64,000 nucleotides of DNA from assembly GCA_951640165.1 (NCBI GenBank), contig OX621241.1, forward strand, positions 3,544,001 through 3,608,000. The letters are read 5' to 3'. Shown piece after piece: positions 52,158-63,004 of this stretch. The stretch comes from Pseudoips prasinana (Eukaryota > Arthropoda > Insecta > Lepidoptera > Nolidae). The notes under the pieces are model-generated. The model worked only from the letters and a program-made list of their open reading frames with translations, was not told the origin of the DNA and did no database searches. Every line of letters begins with the position of its first letter. Within the stretch, counting starts at the first letter, position 1. The translations under genes and the position numbers were made by a program.

Positions 52158-53004
52158 ACCTAACGACACTTGCGCGAGTTGTGGTCTGACGGTTACCGTA
52201 GCTTAGTTGGTAGTGCTCCTGCCTACGAAGCTGGTGGTCCTGGGTTCGAATCCCGGTAAGTGCAAATATTGGAGTGATGAGCACGAATATTTGTTTCTGA
52301 GTCATGGATGTTTTTCTATGTACCTATTTAAGTATTTATCTATCTATATAAGTATGTATATCGTTGCCTGGTACCCATAGTACAAGCTTTGCTTAGTTTG
52401 GGGCTAGGATGATCTATGTGACATGGTCCATATATATATTAAAAAAAAAAGTTGTACAGATGAGGGTAGAGCAGTAACAGGTTAATATTCAAGTAAACTA
52501 AACTTTTGTCACCGGCTATCGGTGAATGATTGTTTAAAGTGATATATGTTGACCTGCTTATTGTTGTCGTCAATGGCATTTAGATCCAGTTATGGGATTA
52601 GATTTAGTTCTAGTGTTCATACCTAACGACACTTGCGCGAGTTGTGCAGATGAGGGTAGAGTCAGTAACAGGTTAATAATTTCATGTAAACTAAACTTTT
52701 GTCACCGGCTATCCGTGAATGATTGTTTAAAGTGATATATGTTGACCTGCTTAATGTTGTCATCAATGTCATTTAGATTCAGTTATGGGATTAGATTTAG
52801 TTCTAGTGTTTAGACCTAACGACACATGCGCGAGTTGTGCAGATGAGGGTAGAGTCAGTAACAGGTTAATAATTTCATGTAAACTAAACTTTTGTCACCG
52901 GCTATCCGTGAATGATTGTTTAAAGTGATATATGTTGACCTGCTTATTGTTGTCGTCGATGGCATTTAGATTCAGTTATGGGATTAGATTTAGTTCTAGT
53001 GTTC
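52158..53004. repeat. Tandem array, three ~190-bp units
   Basis: Units at 52451-52640, 52641-52833 and 52834-53004 (the last lacks its final ~20 bp). Each starts gttgt-cagatgagggtag and contains gtcaccggctatc-gtgaat and ttatgggattagatttagtt. The junction motif acctaacgacac-tgcgcgag also lies at 52158-52180, left of a SINE-A, so the array extends under that insertion. Units 2 and 3 are more alike than either is to unit 1. Confidence 0.92.
52186..52450 (+). mobile_element. SINE-A inserted in the tandem array
   Basis: Full SINE-A with A10-12 at its 3' end (52441-52450). Array sequence resumes directly after it with gttgt, which is also found at 52179-52183. Confidence 0.85.
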
Positions 53005-53139
53005 TGCTCCCTGTAACTTTGTATGTAGCTTCAAACAATGGTGTTTTATGTATTTTACCTCATTTTGAACAGGTACAATGTAAATCTTCAATCTTCATCA
53101 AATAAAGAAGACATTTTCTCCTCACCAAACAGAACTAAT

Positions 53140-53392
53140 GGCGCCGTGTGGATCTGGGCTCAGAAAGAACAATAGGACCAACCTATATCTTCCGGTGGGT
53201 GTCGTAAAAGACGACTAAGGCATACACCAGACAGTCGGGCAGTAGCGCCACCTGCGTATTAACTGCTGCGACGCCAACTCACATGCCAAGCGTGGTGACT
53301 ACGGTAAATACCTTCAAACGGTGAATATGTGGAAACCTTTGGAGGAAATCTGTGTCCAGTAGTTGACGATTTTAGGCTGATGATGAAACAGA
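53140..53392 (+). mobile_element. SINE-G2
   Basis: gatctgggctcagaaagaac, ggtgggtgtcgtaaaagac, cagtcgggcagtagcg, gccaagcgtggtgactacgg, then the G/RTE-type tail ggaaatctgtgtccagtagt and gctgatgatga. Plus-strand counterpart of the 11415-12090 host element. Confidence 0.7.
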
Positions 53393-53416
53393 ACTTGGGT
53401 AACACTAACTTGTATT

Positions 53417-53560
53417 AAGAGAGACTTTACAAATATGTATGTAATTGACGGATACAAACCAAACCTAGACGGAGGACAATAATAGATCACAAAAATAGTT
53501 ACCTGTAAGTGCGGGAATCGACGGCAAAACGTGGATATCAATGCTACTACCTTTAATTAA
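53417..53560 (-). mobile_element. SINE-C-like remnant
   Basis: actttacaaatatgtatgta, gacggaggacaataatagat, gtgcgggaatcgacggcaaa. Strongly diverged. Confidence 0.45.
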
Positions 53561-53564
53561 CTCC

Positions 53565-53815
53565 ATCATCATAACTGCTGAAAGAAGTCCACTGCAAGAC
53601 AAAAACCTCCCTCAAGAATCACCTTGGGGTTATACCATAATCGCTACGCTTGGCTGACGGGTTGGCGATAGCAGTATGATGGTCATAGTACTCAGATAGA
53701 AACTGTTGCCCGTCTTCTGGTAGATATTCCCTCGGGTAGACTTCTATACCCTTACAGTATGAGATGAGGTGGAGATATTCTGAAATTCCCCGCCGTCACC
53801 ACACAGTCGGCTTAC
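53565..53815 (-). mobile_element. SINE-G
   Basis: Minus strand, full, with (CAT)n at the left and gtcaccacacagtcgg at the right. The family frame is open again: EVYPREYLPEDGQQFLSEYY then DHHTAIANPSAKRSDYGI. About 20% diverged from the 4019 copy. Confidence 0.8.
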
Positions 53816-54474
53816 CAATATTCTCTTACAAAACTTCTTAATAATTTTGTAGATCACAGAAAAAACTTTCAAAAACATAGGGTAAACACCCCAATAGCGC
53901 TCTTTATGATATGAACAAGTTGTGACGTGTCGAATACCTGTTATTCTCGACCTTGCGTCGACCTAGACTGAACAGGCCCGGACCGGTCAACGATCTCTTC
54001 AGTCTGGGAACAAGATTAGTTTGGACTAGATAAAAGCTAGATTTTAATGGAAAATTTTATGTGGCGCGCGTTTTTAGAGGTCTCAGTTAAAAAACATGAG
54101 CAATAAGATAACTTAGATACCAACATGTTTTGTAAAATGATCTGAAGATTGTCAAGTGCCTTGTTTTTTGGTGTCACTATGTTTCCTCACGTGAGAAAAT
54201 CTCGATGAAGCGAGAATAAATCATTTAGGAACAAATATACACGAACACCAGAAGATATTGTTTTAAAAACTGAAAGTTCCGTACCATCAAGGAACTACAA
54301 AGTAGTAATACTCACTCTGTGTAGTTGTGGACCTAATACGAATCAAAAGATGCAGCCGTTATTAAAATTGAGAAAACAAAAGTAAATTTTATTGGGACCT
54401 CTTTTATAGTTCATTTTATTTATTTGATATTGTAGCAGCTATAGAAATACCCGATCTGTGAAAATTTTAATTGT
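53816..54474. other. No recognised gene or element
   Basis: Nothing assigned. Confidence 0.45.
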
Positions 54475-54670
54475 CTACCTATTACGGTAAATAACTGTAG
54501 TTATTTGCTGGCACCGGAGCGGCATACCCGCGTTCACGGGCCTCCCTTCGCAAGGCTCCATGAGAAGCCCAGGGCAAGTTACATAGGTAAAGTCAGTGCA
54601 AGTGCGACCTACCCACCCGCAGACTCCTTTAGTGGGTGACAAGCGTGGGTTATACCCGGACATTAAAAGA
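54475..54670 (+). mobile_element. LINE-R 3' region
   Basis: The inverse matches 25409-25580: ctttagtgggtgacaagcgt, aagtgcgacctacccacccg, gcggcatacccgcgttcacg. GC-rich island in AT-rich surroundings. Confidence 0.55.
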
Positions 54671-54739
54671 ATCAAAAAATCTACAGCAAACTGATAGACT
54701 TTCTGAAGGACAGCGTTGGCTTAGTATAATAATAAAAAT

Positions 54740-55045
54740 AAATTTCAGGACATATCACACAGCGCCATCTAGACCAAACTAAGCAAAGATTGTAGTATGA
54801 AAACTGTTGGAGGCGCACTTACTACCCCATTCCAAGTGTGGAGGACTCTACATCGGAGCTTATTGCTCTCCGACGGAGGTGTCACAACGCGGCCCATTAA
54901 AGATAGCGATGAATGAATATTATATACATACAATACACAACAAACACTCCGTCTAAGACAAATAAATTTCTTTATGATCACAAATATTTGTCTTGTTCGA
55001 GGATCGAACTGGCAACTTTTTGATCAGAAAGTAGTTTGAGTACCA
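54740..55045 (-). mobile_element. SINE-B-like, with foreign middle
   Basis: Tail catatcacacagcgccatct and agattgtagtatgaaaac; head-side gttcgaggatcgaactggca. The centre (54815-54910, ggcgcacttactaccccatt, ctccgacggaggtgtcacaa) is unlike other B copies. Confidence 0.5.
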
Positions 55046-55069
55046 ACTAAGTAGTAATAATAATAAAAA

Positions 55070-55380
55070 ATAATATTTAATTCGTACCTTAATATACAGA
55101 ACCATTCAGACAATATGTAGTAAAAATATAGCTAAAATTTAAAATGTCGATAATTAAACCTACACATGATCCTTGACAATAACTTAATTTAAGCTAGCTA
55201 AATATCGTTACTATTATAAAATAAATGTTATTGTAAATTTTTCCCTACAATCCGTGTACCTAAATATCTATATGTACCGAGAAATAATTATAAATTAATT
55301 ATATATTATTACAAACATGTTCTGACTATTTACAAGCGCTTTTTTAAAGTCTACGTGAATAAAAACTTATTTTATCTTAT
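55070..55380 (+). mobile_element. Repeat H
   Basis: Plus strand: tatacagaaccattcagaca, aacataatttaagctagcta-type segment, tttacaagcgcttttttaaa, tctacgtgaataaaaactta and a T/A tail. Confidence 0.75.
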
Positions 55381-55514
55381 TTATAGTCACGGCAGTTGTC
55401 AAAACCCTACAAATTATATACATAATTTCAGGTGTATACTGACTTCAAAAACTATTAAGTTGATACCATCAAGAATATGTTATGTAATAATATCTTAATA
55501 TTAATATCTGTTTT

Positions 55515-55640
55515 TAATATCTTAGGACAACTAACACGCTGCCATTTGATCCCAAACTAGACAGAGCCTGTACTGTATATTCGTGTTCATCAAACAAAAA
55601 TATATCCCGGGTGCGAATCGAACCCACGACCTCAGCAGGC
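55515..55640 (-). mobile_element. SINE-B remnant
   Basis: cttaggacaactaacacgct, gatcccaaactagacagag, cccgggtgcgaatcgaaccc. Centre deleted. Confidence 0.65.
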
Positions 55641-56381
55641 TATGTGAAACTGAGTATGTAATTATAATCGGTTTTCAAGTTTTTCTTTTTCTTTTTTTAG
55701 TCTATAAAAATTTAAACACACACACACATAACCTTCTACTGATATTTATTTATTTGGAATAACAACAGCAACAAATACAAAATAAAATAAATAGATGTAA
55801 TAAGCAACACATAGCCAATTACAGGTCTTCACTTTTAAACACCTAGTTAAAAATATGGACACGAAAAATATTACCAGTTAGTACATAATACATACACTTA
55901 ACCAAATAAAGTAAAAAATAAGTACTTATAAAATCTCATTTACAAAAGGGAGAATTATAAAGCCTACGTTGGAAGTTAAACATTTAGATAATTATTGAAA
56001 AACTCAGCGCTCATCAGCCTTCTTACTGACGCTATACTTGAATTAAATATATCTACATCATATTGTTTGAAAACATCATTTACTGTCTTGCTTGCTCGCC
56101 ACAGAAAGGTGTAAAGCGTAAAAAAATTAATGTAGAGAGAGATCTGGTTATTAATATGTCGATAAATGCAGACACAGGGTATAAATTGGGCAAAGACAGA
56201 CCAAAACAGACGTTAATTTAATTCGGACTTTTTTATTCAAGCAAATAGGAAATCCTGTTGCATAATTAAATTATGGCTGATTATCCACATATTTTACAAA
56301 ACAACAAGCTGCACACAGTTTAGCATTGACATACCCAGATAAACACTCCGACATTAAGTAGACTGGTCTCCGCAAGCAACA
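55641..56381. other. No recognised gene or element
   Basis: A short (CA)n run lies at about 55716-55728. Nothing else assigned. Confidence 0.45.
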
Positions 56382-56445
56382 CCCGTTCAAGATTATTATG
56401 TGTGGCATACATGGATGTATGCCACACATAATATTCTTGAACGGG
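56382..56445. repeat. Hairpin, 29-bp arms, one mismatch
   Basis: cccgttcaagattattatgt and on to catac (56382-56410), loop atggat, inverse at 56417-56445 with one mismatch. Confidence 0.9.
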
Positions 56446-57049
56446 GAATAGCGACCCATCCTACATGGCCACCACACAAAACATTTAAATGCCAAATTTA
56501 ATTACAGAACTAAAGTGCACCAGCCATTACTCGTGATATAGAGTTTCCATATAATTTTATCATTGTCCATGCTGTTACTTAAATTGCTTCGTCCACATAT
56601 GTCCCCATATACACGCCACTGACATATGGTTACTAAACCACCCATTTACGTACAATTAACACCGTATCATATCGTCCCCCTATCAAATAAAAGCATACCA
56701 TCTTATTATATAAAATCATGGACCTTTTGACCATTTCGGGACAGGCTAAAAGGCAAAAATAAAACAAAGTTAGGCTCCGTGCACACGTGCGCTGCATCTG
56801 CGCAAGGTGCGCGTGCAGCTGCGTCGCTTGCGCCCAATGACTATAAAAATCTCGCCGCAACGCTTTGCACCTTTGCTTTTATAATATTTGAGAGTAAATC
56901 TTTTTATAATAATCACTTGCATTGTAGAAATATAATTTGTTTATAACTCTTAATACTTAGAAACTTACTGTTTTAAGTACTGCCAATTGGTGTATTTACG
57001 TGAAATTAGAAAAATAAATTAAAATTTAATAATACGCTAAGCATCACAC
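56446..57049. other. No recognised gene or element
   Basis: A GC-rich patch at 56778-56835 (tgcgctgcatctgcgcaagg) may be an old element; not assigned. Confidence 0.4.
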
Positions 57050-57100
57050 ATACGCTAGTCTCCACTGAGACTGACCGCCGTGGCCGAATGTCACCAAAGA
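57050..57100 (+). mobile_element. SINE-D scrap
   Basis: ctagtctccactgagactga and ccgccgtggccgaa match the 3' half of SINE-D only. Confidence 0.55.
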
Positions 57101-58144
57101 ACACACACACGGAACAGAGACTCGGTCGCTCGGATGGGCCTCATTAGGTGGCTTAACAATATGGAAGAACTATCAAAATTCTTTAATAAAAAACTTCCTT
57201 ATGGGGTCCAATGTGAGTGTTTTAAGTTTTCAGTTCTACATGTTTATTTCTCATTAAGAATAGTAACAAATCACTTACATAAGAACTTTTCATGTTATAT
57301 CGTTAATTGAGTGAGACATACTTACATCTAGCAGTACTCAGTAATCAACATTATAATTATAATATTATTAGATTACCCGCAAAAAACTTGAGGACAGTCT
57401 CAGGCGTAGCTGGGTCACGAACAATAATATGAAGCGTGGTCGTAAAGCATGATAAAAATCATGTAGTTTACTTCCTCGATAATACTTGCAGTTTCTCCAA
57501 TACATTAAGTAGCACCACCCCTAGCAGAAACTTCAATGAACTTAAAATGTCTATACTAAAACACGATAAGTTTCATCGAGTAAGTGAACTATATAGAGTC
57601 GTGGTAGAGGTTCTGTATGTGATTACCGTGTGCCTTACACGAGTGGGACCGCACCATAACTTTATGTCATTCCGGATCGGAAATCCCTCCGCAGTTAACA
57701 GATTCTACAGAAATGTAGTGCGTAAAAGTTTCTTGTGAAATGCACTGTGGTAGACGACCATACATCCAGGTAATATAGATGAAATGTCTACTTGTAGCGA
57801 GAGGGTGGCGGAAAGCGGCACCATGTAAAAGTTCGAACAGTTCTCCAAAACGCCTCCCGTGTATGTGTATAATTTACTGTATCCATTATAATCCTCAATC
57901 TAGATCCCGTGGCCGATGACCCTGGCTGACCTCACACGTTTCCATCATTCCCTATGCATTAGTGCTCTATACAGACGGTAATGAATAATTCAACTGAATT
58001 TTGAGTCCGTCTCATTTGTAAATGTTTTCGTTATACTTTTGTTGGGAAGTTTCTTTTGACATTGCGTGATGGGTTTTTCGTAGGACCGTATTAGTCAATT
58101 TGTTGTTAACCAAGTTGTGGAAATATATTTCTTTGTTTACATAA
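57101..58144. other. Unassigned; 100-codon open frame
   Basis: A plus-strand frame at 57436-57738 (MVVKHDKNHVVYFLDN start, VRKSFL end) is the longest non-TE frame here. It has no recognisable domain and no splice signals I can support, and it might be chance. The rest is unassigned. Confidence 0.35.
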
Positions 58145-58345
58145 CCTTATTTATGATAGATAGATAGATAGATAGATAACACTTTATTGCACCAAATCGG
58201 AACATACATTGAAACATATGTAAGTTAACTTATATTATGAGGTACAAACGGCGGTCTTATCGCTAATATAGCAATCTCTTCCAGACAACCGATTGGATGA
58301 ACCAAAGCAATGCAGGGAGACAAAGTTATGTGTATTTATATATAA
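58145..58345 (-). mobile_element. LINE 3' UTR, (ATCT)n tail
   Basis: The (TAGA)n run at 58156-58178 is the complement of the tail, then cactttattgcaccaaatc, gcggtcttatcgctaatata and ctcttccagacaacc. Same 3' end as 62106-62290 and, inverted, 37740-37885. Confidence 0.7.
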
Positions 58346-58390
58346 GTATATATAACTTTATGTATTAAATGTTTCATACTACATACATAT

Positions 58391-59707
58391 TTTTTTTTTT
58401 TTTTTTTTTTTTTCGTTTATTGGTCTACAAAACTGGATACAGACATGTTACATATAAAAGTATAAAACAAACAGTATTTAGAGATACAGCAAGAGTCTAT
58501 ACCCTTCTAGATGCAGACACAGCATGCATAATATAAATTAACATACCTAAACAAAACTTAAACTAAATTCTAAATTAAAAGTACTTTAAATACTTATACA
58601 AAATAATTTAAATAAATTACTAATTGACTTTTATTTACTTAGTGTTTTATAGTTTATCTAAATTTTTAAGTTTTTTCTTTAGTGAGGCGATAGAACAATT
58701 AAATATGTCAAATTCATTTTGCAGTGCGTTACAAATTTTGGCCATGCGGTATATGGGTGAATGTGTACCAATATTGGTTCTGGAAAGTGGTAAGCAGAAT
58801 GTTTTTCTGTTGCACAACCTGCTCCCCTGACGAGGAATCGAAAAACATATGCGTTCAAGAATGCTTGGGGTGTCAATTAAACCATTAATGACTTTAAACA
58901 TAATTGTTACATCAGAGGCTCTCCTGCGCGAGTGTAGGGAAGTAACTTTGTAGTACTTTAGCCTATCTTGATACGATGGTAGAGTGCGGCACTTGTGATC
59001 AGTGTATGCTATATGATACATAAACCTCTTTTGGATTTGTTCGATTCGGTCTGAATGGACCTGATATCCCGGGCTCCAAACATTGCAGCAATATTCGAGT
59101 AAACTGCGTACTATGGTGTTGAAAATGACAATTGTTAGTGTCGGGTTCTGAAAAATTCTCAACTGACGTCCAATAAACCCTGAAAGTTTTGATGCTTTTT
59201 TTGTTATTTCGTCTATATGAAATCTAAAAGTCAAAGCGGAATCTAATAACACCCCTAAGTCACGAATGACAGAAACTTCTTTTATAATTTTATCTTCTAT
59301 TTTATAGACACCAACAAAAGATTTCTTTTTTCGTGAAAATTTTATATAAAAGCATTTGTCCGGATTTAAAGTCATGCAATTTGACACGCACCAGTTCTCT
59401 ACTTTTTTAATGTCAGCTTGTAAGCATTGCATATCATTGGCACTTAATATACTTCTGTAGATCTTTAAATCATCTGCGTACATTTTAAAATTACTTGTAA
59501 TGGTATGGGCAAGGTCGTTAATGAAAATTAAAAAGAAAAGGGGACCCAAATGTGATCCTTGCGGTACACCTGTTGGAGCTAAAAACTGGTAAGATTTATA
59601 TCCGCAAACTGATACTAGTTGTGAACGATTTAAAAGATATGACTGGCACCACCTCAGTAAGGAACCATGAATGCCCATTGAGGAGAGCTTATTGCGGTGG
59701 ATAGGTA
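58391..59707 (-). mobile_element. Non-LTR retrotransposon, 5'-truncated
   Basis: Minus-strand Jockey/CR1-like LINE with a poly(A) tail (T23 at 58391-58413), a 3' UTR of about 230 bp and an intact RT-to-end coding region. acatat occurs directly left of the poly(T) (58385-58390) and at 59708-59713, taken as the target duplication. Truncation falls in the RT domain, before the GVPQG motif. A MITE-M target GTAC begins at 59714, so the LINE landed next to an existing MITE. Confidence 0.85.
58647..59707 (-). CDS. Reverse transcriptase, C-terminal part of LINE ORF2
   Basis: About 353 codons of LINE origin without stop or frameshift; the open frame extends upstream to an ATG at 59729, but the first seven codons belong to flanking DNA. 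Counting from that ATG, HRNKL-SMGI (11-20) and SYLLNR (30-35) lead into TGVPQGSHLGPLFFLIFIND (53-72), the catalytic YADD box (84-87), and LNPDKC (121-126). Thumb and C-terminal parts follow, including VRSLLEYCCNVWSPGY and RIEQIQKRF. It would act as RNA-dependent DNA polymerase in target-primed reverse transcription, but endonuclease, RT fingers and ORF1 are missing, so this copy cannot work alone. No RNase H domain is present. The frame being intact suggests a young insertion. Confidence 0.9.
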
Positions 59708-59717
59708 ACATATGTAC

Positions 59718-59820
59718 ATAAGCAAGCACATCCAGCTACCCCAATCTGTCAAATTTCTTTTATAGATTTTTATCACTTAAGCGTAATTTATCAGTGGTGT
59801 AGCTTGATGTGCTGGCGTCT
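59718..59820. mobile_element. MITE-M, internally deleted (103 bp)
   Basis: Inverted-orientation copy with GTAC at 59714-59717 and 59821-59824. About 30 bp are missing from the centre and the first seven bases of the left TIR are diverged (ataagca). Confidence 0.85.
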
Positions 59821-59824
59821 GTAC

Positions 59825-60022
59825 ATAAGTTTAATGTTATCACAACTTATTCACCTGTTAAAATTTCCCAATTAAAATCGTATAAAATAAAATACTCTTG
59901 ATTTACGCTAAAGTATTTGAACTGACATCTGTTTGGTCAGGAAATAAACGTGAATTTACGAGCAGCTGTACGTCATAAGAAGAAACTTTAAGGCAAGAAA
60001 CCTCGAATATATATGTATATTA
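59825..60022. other. No recognised gene or element
   Basis: Nothing assigned. Confidence 0.4.
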
Positions 60023-60221
60023 CTAGCTGTGCCCCGCGGTTTTATCCGCATTAAACTTTATAAATTATAACCTATGTGTTAATCTAGGATATCAGCTATC
60101 TCCATACTAAATTTTATTCTAATTCTAATCGCTTTAGCCGTTTAGACGTGAAGAAGTAACAAACATACACACTCACACAGTCACACACTCACAAACTTTC
60201 GCCTTTATAATTTTAGTGTGA
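60023..60221 (-). mobile_element. Helitron Hel-B
   Basis: CTAG complement at 60023-60026, hairpin gcggttttatccgc, body ending ttttagtgtga. Slightly longer than the other two copies owing to expanded cacact repeats. Confidence 0.85.
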
Positions 60222-60360
60222 ATAATACACAATCTATGTACATATATACGTATTCGACATTATGGAATGAACTATTTCCATTCCATAAATTCTTGGATGT
60301 ATTGTGTGTGAGTCTTGTAGTGTCAAATAGTGATTCTTGACTATCGTTTGGAAATTGTAA

Positions 60361-60580
60361 AAAGTCTTATAGTACGTATACTATGCCAAATCGGATGCCA
60401 AATAATCGAATATCAATTAATCGACCACTGCAAAACGAAACGTCTAAATTGCCCCTTGGAACTTTTGCAGACATTGTGCAAGTCTCACAATACGGTGTAC
60501 TATGCCAAATTGGATGCCTAATAAAAAATATCAATTAACTGACTACTGCAAAACGAATATCTAAATACGAACGTTCATAA
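60361..60580 (+). repeat. Diverged direct duplication, ~120 bp period
   Basis: actatgccaaatcggatgcc, tatcaattaatcgaccactg and caaaacgaaacgtctaaat (60381-60450) recur at 60502-60575 as actatgccaaattggatgcc, tatcaattaactgactactg and caaaacgaatatctaaat. Confidence 0.8.
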
Positions 60581-61345
60581 TATCGCATGGTTAATAAATC
60601 GAACATTCGCTACTAGAAAAGTAGGCTAGGATAGATCTCCGACCATACAACGCGCTTCAATCGTAAACGATAGGTACATTATAATTTTCGAGTATTTATT
60701 TACATTACATTATTATACATATTTTACATTTGATTTGTAAATCGAATGGTCGATCAATCGATGTTCGATTATTTAGCATGATTACACTCCGGGCAACACG
60801 GATTAAATTTATGAAATTCCAATATTGAATTTCAAATTATAAACAACATATAAAATGATTTGTAAATATATAATTTGGTGTTTTAAGGTGAGATGTATGT
60901 TAACTAGTTTATCACTAAAAAGTTAATATGCATAGTATAGTAGATACAGTACATAGTCAAATTGGAAAGGTAAATGGTGTAAGGCCAATTAAGCTAAATT
61001 GGAATATAAAATCCCAATTAAATAGTTTTTTCAAATTGTATGTATTCAAAATTATATCTATAGAAATAAATAAAATTGAAGTATCTGTTTATAATGTCAG
61101 CTTAACATCTTGTACTAAATACATACGACAGTTAATACGGAACTTATAAAAAAAAATATTATATCTATTGTCGGTCTGTATTTTTGTTCCGATTAATCTC
61201 CGAAACGACTGCACTGAACCGTTTTTGATGGAACATTCACTGTAAAATAGGAATTATGCGGAAGAATTTATTTCCTATTTATTCAAAATCTTCTTGTTCA
61301 TAAATGTACTGAAGCCGACTTAATTCAGAAAGCATTTTCTACAAT
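60581..61345. other. No recognised gene or element
   Basis: gattaatctccgaaacgact at about 61191 looks like part of a Helitron-like body but no ends are visible. Nothing else assigned. Confidence 0.4.
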
Positions 61346-61570
61346 ATAGTATACTAGCTTCCACCCGAGATTTTCCTGTTCCTTGATACAGAATAACAAT
61401 ATTTTGTTTTGGATGAAAGTACATCATGCCCTTGTCTGTACCTCTAACAGTATATGAGTAAAATTGGTGATCGGTTGATTAAAACAAAAGAATGTTTCAA
61501 AAGTTTATGCGTGAAATGAGTAAAGTTATTTTCGTATTTACGCGGATGAAGTCGCGGGTAGCAGCTGGCT
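61346..61570 (+). mobile_element. Helitron-like remnant
   Basis: Right end acgcggatgaagtcgcgggt then agcagctggc: a GC hairpin (gcg-gatgaagt-cgc) 10 bp before CTGG, which resembles a decayed Helitron 3' end. The left end (ctagcttccacccgag) resembles an inverted one. Confidence 0.45.
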
Positions 61571-61921
61571 ATAAATTAAAATTCAAGGCAGCGCGGGGTT
61601 TAAACCTTTTTTTATCATAAAATTATTTGAGTGTTTCATTACATAACTAAATTAAACAAAATCGTCTTCGTTTACTTTTAAAACCATGTATTAATTTCAT
61701 TAGCTTAGTTAATCTAGATTTATTTTTGAAAGATTTAATTACAAAATTGCCTTTTACAATCGATTATTTCCGGATTACAAATTTATAAATTAAATAATAT
61801 AAAAATTAAAAATAGATCAGGATACACCGACATTAGTTATTCCAATTAGCACTGTGTTAGTAGTCCCAAGTTATTTTTTTATTCTTTATGAGGATGTCGT
61901 CGCGGGTTAGGTTTAGTTATA
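61571..61921. other. No recognised gene or element
   Basis: AT-rich, nothing assigned. Confidence 0.45.
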
Positions 61922-62105
61922 AATAAATAATTGAACTACTCATAGTCCGTTACTTCGTAAGTGATTGGTGAAGTTAACTTAGGTGCGCGTTCAATTAGCC
62001 GGACTCTCATCTATAAGATGAGAGTCCGGCTAATTGCTTTTATTTATCTGCGTTTCCATGCTTTGAAAGTCACGTCATGTTGTCGGTCCTAATTGCAGTT
62101 GTAGG
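61922..62105 (+). mobile_element. SINE-5S, interrupted by a hairpin
   Basis: cttcgtaagtgattggtgaa and gttaacttaggtgcgcg follow the 5S-like head; then a perfect hairpin; then tatctgcgtttccatgcttt and gtcggtcctaattgcagttg resume the body. The right hairpin arm occupies the place of the normal agatgggtgaccgcc segment. Confidence 0.7.
61993..62035. repeat. Perfect hairpin, 20-bp arms, within SINE-5S
   Basis: aattagccggactctcatct (61993-62012), loop ata, exact inverse at 62016-62035. Confidence 0.92.
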
Positions 62106-62290
62106 GTAGATAGATAGATAGATAACTCTTTATTGATCTCAGATAACTCTCTATAGATAGATAGATAACTATATATTATTTACACCAAGTAAAATAAAAC
62201 ATAAAGAACAAGGATGCATTACAGAAATGTACAATTGGCGGCCTTATCACTAAATGTGATCTCTTCCAGACAACCTAGGCAGTATGGAAT
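62106..62290 (-). mobile_element. LINE 3' UTR, (ATCT)n tail
   Basis: (TAGA)n at 62108-62123 and again at 62153-62166, then aattggcggccttatcacta and gatctcttccagacaaccta. Same 3' end as at 58145-58345. Confidence 0.7.
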
Positions 62291-63004
62291 AAAAGAGTTG
62301 CGGTAGAAAGAGAGAAAGAGAGAAAGATAGAAATAATTTTATTTTCATTACAAATACGGAAAATACATTTAATGTGGTACCTATACATTTTATTCATTAT
62401 TAATTTTATCCGTACTGGTATGAAAAATGGCCCTATCTCAGCTAGTACTGAATTTCTGCAGTGCTGATCTTCCGATAGGGCCAGTAGGTACTGGAAGCGT
62501 GATACCAGACGAATTTACATTATAATACTTACAAGCTAAGAAAAAATCCTGGATTGATACAGCATTATAGGTACATAGCTACACTTTAAGATTATTATTA
62601 TGATGAAATATAGAACAGAAAAATAGAACCGAACAGAGAGAAAAATTATTTATAACAAAAAATATAAATAACAATTAACGCTCATAACAATACCATTACA
62701 CGTAAATAACATACAATCACATTACTCATCACATTATTCATGCATTAATTTAATTTAATTTAATCGATTCATAATATCGATTCTTAATGTCCCTTGGTAG
62801 ATGTCAGTGTACAAAAATATTGACAAGGTACCCACTGGTACCATGACTAAAACAGTGAACTTACGCTATAAACTTATACTTAACTTACATACGTCTTTAA
62901 GCCTATAAAAAAACAATTAATCGTTTTTCAGAACTGTAAACCTAATGCCATCTAGATAATACAACAAAGTCTGCTTTAGACCACACGACTGAACTAAAAC
63001 TTCA
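62291..63004. other. No recognised gene; purine-rich start
   Basis: gaaagagagaaagagagaaa at about 62307-62330. A 9-bp stem ggccctatc / gatagggcc lies at about 62430-62481. Nothing else assigned. Confidence 0.45.

Noticed and set aside
52451..53004. CRISPR array
   Set aside because: Whole ~190-bp units repeat without short repeat/spacer alternation, and the genome is eukaryotic.
57436..57738. 100-codon open frame as a host exon
   Set aside because: No recognised domain, no codon-bias argument I can make by eye, no supported splice sites. Kept only as an unassigned note.
58647..59729. Functional, autonomous LINE
   Set aside because: The reading frame is intact, but the element is 5'-truncated within RT and lacks endonuclease and ORF1.
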